DNA of 7,427 nt from Polynucleobacter meluiroseus. GTDB taxonomy: Bacteria; Bacteroidota; Bacteroidia; Flavobacteriales_D; Crocinitomicaceae. The translations under genes were made by a program, and so were the position numbers. The stretch spans positions 1 to 7,427 of the forward strand of contig CALQBB020000033.1 of the NCBI GenBank assembly GCA_943328715.2. The letters are read 5' to 3'. How positions within the stretch are numbered: the first letter of the stretch is position 1; the number at the start of each line of letters is the position of its first letter. Under the pieces are notes generated by a model that searched no databases, was not told the DNA's origin, and worked only from the letters and a program-made list of their open reading frames with translations. This document shows positions 1-6,344 of the stretch, in pieces.

Positions 1-360
1 ATCGGATTAATTTCAAACACTGTTCAAACGCGCATCGCTGCGTTTATTCTAATGCTCATATCGAGTATCGGTGGATACATCACCTTCAAAACCGGGCACG
101 AAGCAGAGGAAACCGTTGAACACATCAAAGGAATCAGTGAATACGTTATCGAACAACACGAAGAATTCGCAGAAAAAGCGTTGTGGTTCATTATTTTACT
201 ATTCATCGCTTCTCTTGTCGGCTTATACGCTGGGAAAAAGAATCTTCTATCCGAGAAAAAAATCTCTTGGATTATCCTTCTCATTAGCTTTGTAAGCTTT
301 GCTGTATTTGCATGGACCGGTTATTTAGGTGGACAAATTATGCATGCAAATGAAATTTAA
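1..360 (+). CDS. DUF2231-like multi-pass membrane protein (5' end off window)
   Basis: The reading frame is open from base 1 to a TAA at 358-360, giving the last 119 residues of a protein that begins outside the window. The ATG at base 52 is not a credible start because it falls inside a hydrophobic helix. Three membrane segments are visible at fragment residues about 12-28, 60-76 and 89-106. Between the first two lies an acidic, His-containing loop (TGHEAEETVEH, then EQHEEFAEKA), and the protein ends GGQIMHANEI. This pattern (TG.EAEE.VE..., H.E.AE, ending GG.I.H.EI) matches what I recall of small Bacteroidota membrane proteins of the DUF2231 type. The biochemical role is unknown; the spaced histidines could suggest metal or heme binding, but that is inference. 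The dCMP deaminase gene starts 12 nt downstream in the same frame, so the two are probably co-transcribed. Confidence 0.8.
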   Translation: MGLISNTVQTRIAAFILMLISSIGGYITFKTGHEAEETVEHIKGISEYVIEQHEEFAEKALWFIILLFIASLVGLYAGKKNLLSEKKISWIILLISFVSFAVFAWTGYLGGQIMHANEI

Positions 361-372
361 TTACCTTCTTTC

Positions 373-810
373 ATGATTTCTTCTGATAAACAAACCCGTT
401 ACGACAAAGCCTATCTGCGACTTGCCTTGAGTTGGGCACAGCTTTCTCATTGCAGTCGTAAAAAAGTGGGGGCTATCATTGTAAAAGATTCCATCATTAT
501 TTCTGACGGGTATAATGGAACACCTGCCGGATTCGATAATTGTTGCGAAAATGAAGAAGGAAATACCCATTGGTACGTATTGCATGCGGAGGCAAATGCC
601 ATCCTGAAAGTTGCAAGATCCTCCAATAACTGCAAAGACGCTACGCTTTATTTAACACATTCACCCTGTAAAGACTGTAGTAAACTAGTCCTGCAATCTG
701 GTATCACACGCCTTGTTTACCAAGAAGCGTACAAAGATACTTCAGGTATAGATTTTCTTAAAAACGCAGGCTTAGAAGTGGTACAATTAGAAAACTGTGA
801 CGATGTCTGA
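373..810 (+). CDS. dCMP deaminase family protein (zinc-dependent cytidine/deoxycytidylate deaminase)
   Basis: This 145-residue protein has the full zinc-deaminase signature. H71-A-E73 supplies one zinc ligand and the proton-shuttling glutamate, and C99-x-x-C102 in SPCKDCSK supplies the other two ligands. The N-terminal half has the family's RKKVGAIIV strand and DGYNGTPAGFDN segment typical of ComEB/dCMP deaminases, which convert dCMP to dUMP as a source of dTMP. Length is normal for the bacterial family. The ATG at 373 lies 12 nt after the upstream stop, and the residues before YDKAYLRLA fit the usual short N-terminus. The gene overlaps the peptidase gene by 8 nt, suggesting translational coupling. 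Substrate preference for dCMP over a free nucleoside is inferred from family resemblance. The protein is cytosolic, with no signal or membrane segment. Confidence 0.93.
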   Translation: MISSDKQTRYDKAYLRLALSWAQLSHCSRKKVGAIIVKDSIIISDGYNGTPAGFDNCCENEEGNTHWYVLHAEANAILKVARSSNNCKDATLYLTHSPCKDCSKLVLQSGITRLVYQEAYKDTSGIDFLKNAGLEVVQLENCDDV

Positions 811-2374
811 ACAAGTTAAAAGCAACTATATTCTTCCGATTATCTTGTCACTCATACTGGCGAGTGGACTTCTAGGCGGGATTCTACTCAAAGATGTAGA
901 CAAAAAATCATCCCGAGACATCCAAAAATTGGAAGATGTTCTAAACTTACTCGATAAAAACTACGTCGATAAAGTGGACAAGGATGCCATATTCGAAGCA
1001 ACGATATCCGACATGCTTCACAAACTTGATCCGCACAGTAATTACATTTCTGCCAAAGACATGAAGTCCGTAAACGAATCCATCGAAGGTAAATTCGGGG
1101 GCGTTGGAATCCGCTTTTTACTCTTGCGCGATACGATTTGTGTGACCAACATTATCGATCAGTCTCCCTCACAACATGCGGGAATGAAAGCAGGAGATAA
1201 GATTGTCAGTGTTAATGGAAAGAAAATCTGTGGAAAAGGAATTACAAACGACAAAGTATTAGCTACACTAAAAGGTCAAGCAGGAACAAGCCTAAGCGTA
1301 ACTTTTGTTCGTGGTAAACGGAAAATAACTGCGAACCTAGTGCGTGGAATCATTCCCATTTCTTCCATTCCCTGTGCATACATGCTCGATAAGCAAACTG
1401 GATATATCTTGATTAGTGAATTTTCACAAGTCACTTCAGAAGAGTTTTACTTAGAAAGTTCGAAATTATTGCAGCAAGGAATGACAAAAATGGTCTTGGA
1501 TTTACGTAACAATCCCGGTGGCGTGATGGCTTCAGCAATTGATATTGCCGATGCTTTCTTAGCTAAAAACAACATGATTCTAAAGTCAAAAGGGAAAAAT
1601 GAAGGGGAACGCACGTATTATTCTACATCAGGCGGACACCTTGAAAAAACGAAAGTAGTGGTCCTAATCAATGCACATTCTGCTTCAGCAAGTGAAATCT
1701 TAGCCGGTGCTATTCAAGACAACGACAGAGGCATTATTGTTGGAAGACGTTCTTATGGAAAAGGATTGATTCAAAAGGACGAAGTGCTGAGAGATGGGAG
1801 TAACCTTCGTTTAACCATTGCGCGTTATTATACGCCTTCCGGACGCTGCATTCAGCGCTCGTATAAAGGTGGCTACGATAATTACATGAGAGACGAAGAA
1901 CGCATCACGCGAAATGAATACTTCAAACCAGATAGTTCCATATTTGTCGATTCATTGAAATTCAAAACAAAACACGGACGAACAGTCTATGGTGGCGGAG
2001 GAATTATGCCAGACGTTTTTGTACCAGGCGATACTTCGGGAAGTTCATTTTACTTAACAGAACTACAATGGAGTGGCGCAGCGAGAGCATTTGCCTTCGA
2101 TTTTATGCAAACAAATCGAGGAAAATGGTCAACAGCCAAAGACTTCGTTAAAGATTTCGAAGTAAGTGAGGAATTGTTGAAGCGCTTTGTTGCTTTTGCC
2201 CAAAAGGATTTTCACGTTCAAAAAGACCCACTTGGCTTAGCGGTGAGCAAAGAATTGATTAAACACATGCTGAAAGCCGAGATTGCGAGCCAAAACTGGA
2301 CAGAAGAAGGATATTACCGAGTACTCAATCCCTTTGATAAAGAATTGATAAAGGCTATTTCCTGTTTTAAATAA
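803..2374 (+). CDS. S41 family C-terminal processing peptidase (CtpA/Prc-like, PDZ-containing)
   Basis: A 523-residue serine protease of the Ctp/tail-specific protease family, which cleaves proteins in the envelope near their C-termini. Residues about 9-27 form one hydrophobic helix (signal anchor), so the catalytic part should lie outside the inner membrane. A PDZ domain spans about 97-180, starting at KFGGVGI and containing SPSQHAGMKAGDKIVSVNG. The S41 core follows, with LDLRNNPGG near 232-240. The catalytic dyad is Ser295 (middle serine of SASASEI) and Lys320 in YGKGLIQ; the spacing of 25 and Gln324 at Lys+4 match the CtpB Ser-Lys-Gln arrangement. A Bacteroidota-type C-terminal region of about 130 residues follows GGGGIMPDVFVP. 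I chose the ATG at 803 over the GTG at 797, which would add only two residues. The gene overlaps the deaminase gene by 8 nt. The physiological substrate is not visible from sequence. Confidence 0.93.
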   Translation: MSEQVKSNYILPIILSLILASGLLGGILLKDVDKKSSRDIQKLEDVLNLLDKNYVDKVDKDAIFEATISDMLHKLDPHSNYISAKDMKSVNESIEGKFGGVGIRFLLLRDTICVTNIIDQSPSQHAGMKAGDKIVSVNGKKICGKGITNDKVLATLKGQAGTSLSVTFVRGKRKITANLVRGIIPISSIPCAYMLDKQTGYILISEFSQVTSEEFYLESSKLLQQGMTKMVLDLRNNPGGVMASAIDIADAFLAKNNMILKSKGKNEGERTYYSTSGGHLEKTKVVVLINAHSASASEILAGAIQDNDRGIIVGRRSYGKGLIQKDEVLRDGSNLRLTIARYYTPSGRCIQRSYKGGYDNYMRDEERITRNEYFKPDSSIFVDSLKFKTKHGRTVYGGGGIMPDVFVPGDTSGSSFYLTELQWSGAARAFAFDFMQTNRGKWSTAKDFVKDFEVSEELLKRFVAFAQKDFHVQKDPLGLAVSKELIKHMLKAEIASQNWTEEGYYRVLNPFDKELIKAISCFK

Positions 2375-2389
2375 ACCGTTTATTTTTTT
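2369..2389 (+). terminator. weak AT-rich hairpin with T-run at the end of the peptidase gene
   Basis: AAATAAA (2369-2375), loop CCG, TTTATTT (2379-2385), then four more T (2386-2389) before a C. The 7-bp stem is all A-T, so it would be a weak terminator, but the T-run lies on the correct (plus) side. It includes the peptidase stop codon and overlaps the stop codon of the convergent small ORF. No comparable T-run follows the hairpin when read on the minus strand, so it would act one way only. Confidence 0.4.
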
Positions 2390-2493
2390 CGCTCAGAAAA
2401 AAACAAAACAGCAAAAACAGCAACCATTCCAAGAACGGTTAAAACAGCAACCCAAAAAGAACTCCCAATAGCTAAAGGTAAAAGTATACTCAT
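2380..2493 (-). CDS. putative 37-residue single-helix membrane peptide
   Basis: A short minus-strand ORF from ATG (2493-2491) to TAA (2382-2380). The peptide begins MSILLPLAIGSSFWVAVL, continues as an uninterrupted hydrophobic run rich in Val, Ala, Leu and Phe, and ends in a charged tail, SERKK. That is the profile of a single-pass membrane microprotein with a positively charged end. The DNA carries three copies of AAAACAGCAA (2405-2414, 2414-2423, 2441-2450). On the coding strand these give repeated A-V-(L/F) codons in one frame, which fits selection for a helix. An A-rich stretch precedes the ATG, as is common in Bacteroidota, and a near-consensus -7 box TAATTTTC lies at 2513-2506 without a good TTG partner. 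Its stop lies only 5 nt from the convergent peptidase stop. I do not recognise a family, and chance hydrophobic coding of T-rich DNA is a real alternative. Confidence 0.4.
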   Translation of the reverse strand: MSILLPLAIGSSFWVAVLTVLGMVAVFAVLFFSERKK

Positions 2494-2594
2494 GGCATTT
2501 TTTATGAAAATTAGTCGTTAAACACATACGACTCCTTCGAAATGAACATTCACGCGAAGACAATTATCAAAGAAGCCCTATCAATGATAATAGC

Positions 2595-2623
2595 TTGATT
2601 TTTACGAACATGAATTATTTTTG
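2595..2623 (+). promoter_or_regulatory. promoter-like sequence pointing into the 3' end of the minus-strand operon
   Basis: TTG (2595-2597), 18 bases, then TATTTTTG (2616-2623) fits the Bacteroidota housekeeping promoter pattern TTG-N17-23-TAnnTTTG exactly. A transcript would start near base 2630. The only thing downstream on the plus strand is the reverse of the binding-protein gene ending at 2649, with no credible plus-strand coding sequence. If active, it would therefore make an antisense or non-coding RNA. The match could also be chance in AT-rich intergenic DNA. Confidence 0.3.
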
Positions 2624-2648
2624 GTAAAAGGGAAAGTGGAACAATGTA

Positions 2649-3506
2649 TTAAAACAATTTTTCTTCCCAATTTGCTGCTTGACTTTCCGTTAATAACGCT
2701 AAATCTATTAATTCAGTAATGACTTTGGAAAAATCTTGCGTGTCTAATGCTTTTCCATAATTCCACTCCGTTTGGTCCAACCATTTCTGAACCTCCTCTT
2801 GAGGCAATGCATACCTCCAAGCAAATTGTTCGGCAGAGTTTACCTCGTTCTTGAGTCGATAGGCTTCTTTTTGAACAATGGAAAGCATTTCGCGCAACAG
2901 AACTTCATCGGAATGAACCAATTCACTTCTTACTGCAACCACGAAACATGGCCATGGGGTTAGAACCTCATCCAGTAAAAGACATTTACCCTGCTCTACA
3001 AAAGGTGACGTGGTGAATTTTTCCCAAAGAAATCCTTGAGCCTCACCATTGTTTAAGGCCCAAATTCCGCCATAAACATCTCCCACAACGTTAAACTTTA
3101 ATTCATTCAAGTTCCATTTTTCCTGCTGTGCCTTCACAAAAGCCATAAGGTGGGACCCTGAACCTTCTCGTGAAATGGCGAAGGTTTTCCCGTCTAGATC
3201 ACTAACTTCCGTTATGGATTGATCCACCGGAACGTGTAGTCCCCAACACAATGGACTTGCGACATAAACGTTCAGTATTTTTGCGTCAAGTCCTTGTAAA
3301 ATTGCGCGCGTAATTCCTTCTGTCAAGAGAACGGCAATATCTATGGATCCTGCTTGGAGTCCTTTAATCATTTGCCCAGTTCCACCCGTCATATCAGACC
3401 AATGTAATTCAAGACCTAAAGATTGAAACGCTCCATCCTCAATGGCATTTCGCCATGGAAGATTAAAATGTTCAGGCACTCCTCCTATTTTAAATCGCTT
3501 CATCAT
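2649..3506 (-). CDS. Ca3427/NMT1-like type 2 periplasmic-binding-fold protein without signal peptide
   Basis: A 285-residue protein with the two-lobed type 2 substrate-binding fold of the Ca3427-like group, related to SsuA and THI5/NMT1 proteins. Visible hallmarks are the N-terminal GGVPEHFNLPW (residues 8-18), TGGTGQMIKGLQAGSIDIAV followed by LLTEG (about 40-64), and the hinge and second-lobe segment DLDGKTFAISREGSGSHLMA. There is no signal peptide, lipobox or membrane segment: the protein starts MMKRFKIGG, directly at the first strand of the fold. It is therefore probably cytosolic, unlike ordinary ABC-importer binding proteins. I see no Cys cluster like the CCCFC motif of THI5-type pyrimidine synthases, so that chemistry is not supported. 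Ligand unknown. The ATG at 3506 overlaps the exporter's TGA as ATGA, implying translational coupling; a second ATG three bases on (3503) is an equally possible start. Confidence 0.85.
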   Translation of the reverse strand: MMKRFKIGGVPEHFNLPWRNAIEDGAFQSLGLELHWSDMTGGTGQMIKGLQAGSIDIAVLLTEGITRAILQGLDAKILNVYVASPLCWGLHVPVDQSITEVSDLDGKTFAISREGSGSHLMAFVKAQQEKWNLNELKFNVVGDVYGGIWALNNGEAQGFLWEKFTTSPFVEQGKCLLLDEVLTPWPCFVVAVRSELVHSDEVLLREMLSIVQKEAYRLKNEVNSAEQFAWRYALPQEEVQKWLDQTEWNYGKALDTQDFSKVITELIDLALLTESQAANWEEKLF

Positions 3507-5275
3507 TCGTTTTGATTAAAAAATTGCCTGTCGTACAAGCGTTTATAATATCCGTTTTCCAGTTGTAGCAACTCCTGATGGTTTCCGATTTCAACCAGTT
3601 CACCTTTTTCCATCACCACTATTCGATCCGCTTTTTGAATCGTTGAAAGGCGGTGTGCAATGACAATCGATGTCCTTCCGGAGGTGATTTTCTCCGTTGC
3701 TCGTTGAATTAATTGTTCACTTTCACTATCCACATTCGACGTTGCTTCATCCAAAATTAAAATTTGAGGAGCATAAATGTATGCGCGAATAAATGCGATT
3801 AACTGGCGTTGTCCGACTGATAGCATCCCCCCTCTTTCGCCAATTTCATGCTGATAATTCCCCGGTAATTTCATGATAAAATCATGCGCGCCAACAGCTT
3901 TTGCTGCAGATTCCACATCCGCTTGAGTAAACTGAGCATCACCTAAAGTAATATTCGAAAAAATGGTTCCTGAGAAAAGGAAAACATCCTGCAATACAAT
4001 GGCAATGTTTTTCCTCAACTCTGTCAATTTTATCTCTTGAATGGGAACACTTCCAATGCTGATGGTTCCCGAATCGTGTTCATAAAACCGACCGAGTAAA
4101 TTTACAATAGAGGTTTTACCTGCGCCTGTTGCACCAACAAAAGCAACGGTTTCCCCATGATGAATCGTAAGATGCACATTTTTCAATACTGGACTTCCTT
4201 CCACGTAGGAAAAACAGACGTTGTCAAAACAAACAGGCTGTGCAAAATCCACATTGGTTAAGGTGCCGCTCTCTTGTAAATCCGCGTGTTCATCAAGCAC
4301 ATCAAATACACGTTCTGCGCGAACGGTCCCGCGCTGAAGGATGTTAAATTTATCCGCAAGCTGTCGAATGGGACGGTATAGTTGATTAATCCATAAAGTA
4401 AACGCAAAGACCTCTCCGTACATGGAACGAATTTCATCGGATGTTTTTCCGGATACGTGAAGCGCTCCCCAAACCAATAAAAAAGCGACAGACAAAGAAC
4501 TCAATATTTCAACAACCGGGAAAAAAATGGAGTTTGCCCATACAGCTTGAATGTGTGCTTGTTTATGGCCCTCATTAATCTTTTCAAAGCGCTTATACTC
4601 TTCCCTTTCTCTGTTGAACAATTGAACCACGCTCATGCCGCTTAATCGTTCTTGTACAAATGTGTTCAATTTGGTAACCGCCAGGCGTTCTTTCTGAAAA
4701 GAGTCCTTCATGGACTTTGCGAAAATTCGTGTTGCCAACAATAAAAAGGGGATTGGAACGAGCGTCATCCATGCTAATTCCCAATTATTCATGAACATGA
4801 GCACTAGAATAAAAATCAAGGAAAAGCAATCAGAAATAATCTCCATAATTCCAGAGGAGAAAACTTCTGTAATTGCCTCCATATCTGAAACAACACGCGT
4901 CACCATGGCACCAACTGGATTTTTATCAAAATAGGACATGCGCAAACGGAGGAAATGCTCAATGATTTTCTTTCTCAAATCGCGGATGACTGATTGGGCT
5001 AACAAGTTGGAGAAATAAGAAGAAATGAGTTGAAGAAATCCTTCTAACACCATAACACATAACAGGAGCAGCGACCACCATAGTAACATGGATGGATTTT
5101 GTGTTTGGACAATGTATTTATCCACCATTCGTCCGATTAACAAGGGTCTCAATGGACCTGGAATAGAAAGCAAAAGAACAGAAATCAACGAAAGCAGTAA
5201 GTACTTGCGATATGGTTTCGCAAAAAACAATAAGCGTTTAAATAGCTTTTTTTTCTGTGGTTGATTTGAATTCAT
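3503..5275 (-). CDS. ABC exporter, fused transmembrane and ATPase domains (MsbA/MdlB/BmrA-like half-transporter)
   Basis: A complete 590-residue ABC exporter half-transporter, expected to work as a homo- or heterodimer in the inner membrane. The type 1 exporter membrane domain covers about residues 24-310, with six hydrophobic segments near 24-46, 64-88, 140-160, 163-182, 253-273 and 290-308. The nucleotide-binding domain has every key element: A-loop Tyr357, Walker A GATGAGKT (381-388, Lys387), Q-loop Gln429, signature LSVGQ (485-489), Walker B ending in Asp509 and catalytic Glu510, D-loop SNVD and H-loop His541. It therefore looks like an active ATPase rather than a degenerate partner. Substrate (lipid, drug or peptide) cannot be told from sequence. 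The start ATG at 5275 precedes a Lys-rich N-terminus normal for the family. It is first in an operon with the binding-fold gene and is divergent from prs. Confidence 0.95.
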   Translation of the reverse strand: MNSNQPQKKKLFKRLLFFAKPYRKYLLLSLISVLLLSIPGPLRPLLIGRMVDKYIVQTQNPSMLLWWSLLLLCVMVLEGFLQLISSYFSNLLAQSVIRDLRKKIIEHFLRLRMSYFDKNPVGAMVTRVVSDMEAITEVFSSGIMEIISDCFSLIFILVLMFMNNWELAWMTLVPIPFLLLATRIFAKSMKDSFQKERLAVTKLNTFVQERLSGMSVVQLFNREREEYKRFEKINEGHKQAHIQAVWANSIFFPVVEILSSLSVAFLLVWGALHVSGKTSDEIRSMYGEVFAFTLWINQLYRPIRQLADKFNILQRGTVRAERVFDVLDEHADLQESGTLTNVDFAQPVCFDNVCFSYVEGSPVLKNVHLTIHHGETVAFVGATGAGKTSIVNLLGRFYEHDSGTISIGSVPIQEIKLTELRKNIAIVLQDVFLFSGTIFSNITLGDAQFTQADVESAAKAVGAHDFIMKLPGNYQHEIGERGGMLSVGQRQLIAFIRAYIYAPQILILDEATSNVDSESEQLIQRATEKITSGRTSIVIAHRLSTIQKADRIVVMEKGELVEIGNHQELLQLENGYYKRLYDRQFFNQNE

Positions 5276-5285
5276 ACTAGGTTCA

Positions 5286-5293
5286 CAAAATTA
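5286..5293 (-). promoter_or_regulatory. candidate -7 box for the ABC exporter operon
   Basis: On the minus strand TAATTTTG matches the Bacteroidota -7 consensus TAnnTTTG and ends 10 bases before the exporter ATG. The expected TTG about 17-23 bases further upstream is missing; the nearest TTG is only 11 bases away. If real, the transcript would be almost leaderless. Confidence 0.35.
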
Positions 5294-5354
5294 ACGCAAT
5301 TCGCCAATAAATGCCTTGTATTCCGCCGTGCATGTAACGGTTCAAGCTAGGATT

Positions 5355-5384
5355 TTGTAGAAACTTTTATTTTAGCTACCTTTG
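5355..5384 (+). promoter_or_regulatory. housekeeping promoter of prs-rplY
   Basis: TTG (5355-5357), 19 bases, then TACCTTTG (5377-5384) is a full match to the Bacteroidota sigma-ABfr type promoter TTG-N17-23-TAnnTTTG. It sits directly upstream of prs, with 19 bases between the -7 box and the GTG start. The expected transcription start near 5390 leaves a leader of only about 10-15 nt. Confidence 0.72.
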
Positions 5385-5403
5385 CGTTCAATTTTCGAAA
5401 GAC

Positions 5404-6333
5404 GTGGGAGTAAAAATATTTGCCGGTAGATCATCAGAAGCCCTTGCTACTAAAGTAGCGGAAAGTTTTGGCGTTAAGCTTGGGGACGTTAAAGTAAGTG
5501 TATTCAGTGATGGAGAATTTCAACCATCATTTGAAGAAACGGTACGTGGACAAGATGTTTTTATTATTCAGTCTACGATGCCTCCGTCTGAAAATCTATT
5601 CGAATTACTGTTGTTGGTCGATGCTGCGCGCCGTGCGTCTGCTCGAAAAATCATTACGGTAATTCCTTATTTTGGATTTGCACGTCAGGACAGAAAAGAC
5701 AAGCCTCGTGTGGCGATTGGAGCGAAACTAGTTGCTAACATGTTAATGGCTGCTGGTGTTGACCGTGTCATGACCATGGATTTACACGCTGATCAAATTC
5801 AAGGATTTTTTGAAGTTCCCGTTGATCATTTGTATGCTTCTACGTTGTTTTTATCAGAAATCGAAAAGCTTGATACTTCGAATCTAGTCGTTGCAGCACC
5901 AGATGCTGGTGGAGCAAAACGCGCCAATTCTTACGCAAAGAATTTAAATTGTGGTTTAGCATTGTGTCACAAGCACCGCAAAAAACCAAATGAAATTGCT
6001 GAAATGACTGTCATCGGAGACGTTGATGGAAAAGATGTAATTATCATTGATGACATGTGTGATACTGCAGGTACATTAACAACTGCAGCAGACCTTTTAA
6101 TTGAAAAAGGAGCAAAAAGTGTTCGCGCTTTCTGTACGCACGCTGTTTTGAGTGGCCCAGCTTATGAACGCATCGAAAATTCTCAATTAACCGAACTAAT
6201 TGTTACCGACACGATTCCAATGTCTAAACACAGCGACAAAATACGTGTGATCACGGTATCGGAATTGTTTGGAGACGTCATCAAACGTCTTGTAAACAAC
6301 GAGTCAATTAGTTCTCATTTTGTAATCTCTTAA
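5404..6333 (+). CDS. prs: ribose-phosphate pyrophosphokinase (PRPP synthetase)
   Basis: Makes 5-phosphoribosyl 1-diphosphate from ribose 5-phosphate and ATP, feeding purine, pyrimidine, NAD, histidine and tryptophan synthesis in the cytosol. The 309-residue protein spans the whole class I family. Visible motifs are FSDGEFQPSFEE (34-45), the ATP-binding FARQDRKDKPR (92-102), the metal-binding DLHADQIQGFF with His128, the flexible-loop GGAKRA with catalytic Lys172, and the PRPP/ribose-phosphate loop DDMCDTAGTL (216-225). It ends ESISSHFVIS, as Bacteroidota homologues do. The start must be the GTG at 5404: the frame upstream is open to a TAA at 5335 but contains no ATG, and the first internal ATG codes for Met59, far inside the fold. 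The promoter immediately upstream also limits the 5' end. It is followed 11 nt later by rplY, a common arrangement in bacteria. Confidence 0.97.
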   Translation: MGVKIFAGRSSEALATKVAESFGVKLGDVKVSVFSDGEFQPSFEETVRGQDVFIIQSTMPPSENLFELLLLVDAARRASARKIITVIPYFGFARQDRKDKPRVAIGAKLVANMLMAAGVDRVMTMDLHADQIQGFFEVPVDHLYASTLFLSEIEKLDTSNLVVAAPDAGGAKRANSYAKNLNCGLALCHKHRKKPNEIAEMTVIGDVDGKDVIIIDDMCDTAGTLTTAADLLIEKGAKSVRAFCTHAVLSGPAYERIENSQLTELIVTDTIPMSKHSDKIRVITVSELFGDVIKRLVNNESISSHFVIS

Positions 6334-6344
6334 TTAATATATAC

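Noticed and set aside
52..54. ATG at 52 as the start of the first membrane protein
   Set aside because: The frame is open upstream to base 1 and this codon lies within a membrane helix, so the true start is off the window.
285..292. TAGCTTTG, a -7 box match on the plus strand upstream of the deaminase gene
   Set aside because: The nearest TTG (267-269) gives only 15-base spacing, it lies inside coding sequence for a membrane helix, and the tight gene spacing already explains expression.
797..802. GTG at 797 as the peptidase start
   Set aside because: It adds only two residues (V-T) before a normal ATG at 803, and the ATG gives an ordinary short overlap with the deaminase gene.
2393..2527. 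A second minus-strand ORF of 44 codons, with AGGAG 4 nt before its ATG, overlapping the small membrane ORF in another frame
   Set aside because: The product is a Cys/Phe-rich sequence with no sensible helix or domain. It looks like the out-of-frame reading of the hydrophobic ORF, and Shine-Dalgarno matches carry little weight in this group.
2579..2597. Imperfect palindrome around CTATCAATGATAATAG as a terminator of the minus-strand operon
   Set aside because: The pairing is only 4-5 bp with an impossible or mismatched centre and no T-run on the minus strand. I see no clear terminator for that operon in the window.
2772..2963. Plus-strand ORF of 63 codons downstream of the antisense promoter-like sequence
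   Set aside because: It lies entirely opposite the well-supported binding-fold gene, has no recognisable domain, and begins about 140 nt from the predicted transcript start without a clear initiation region.
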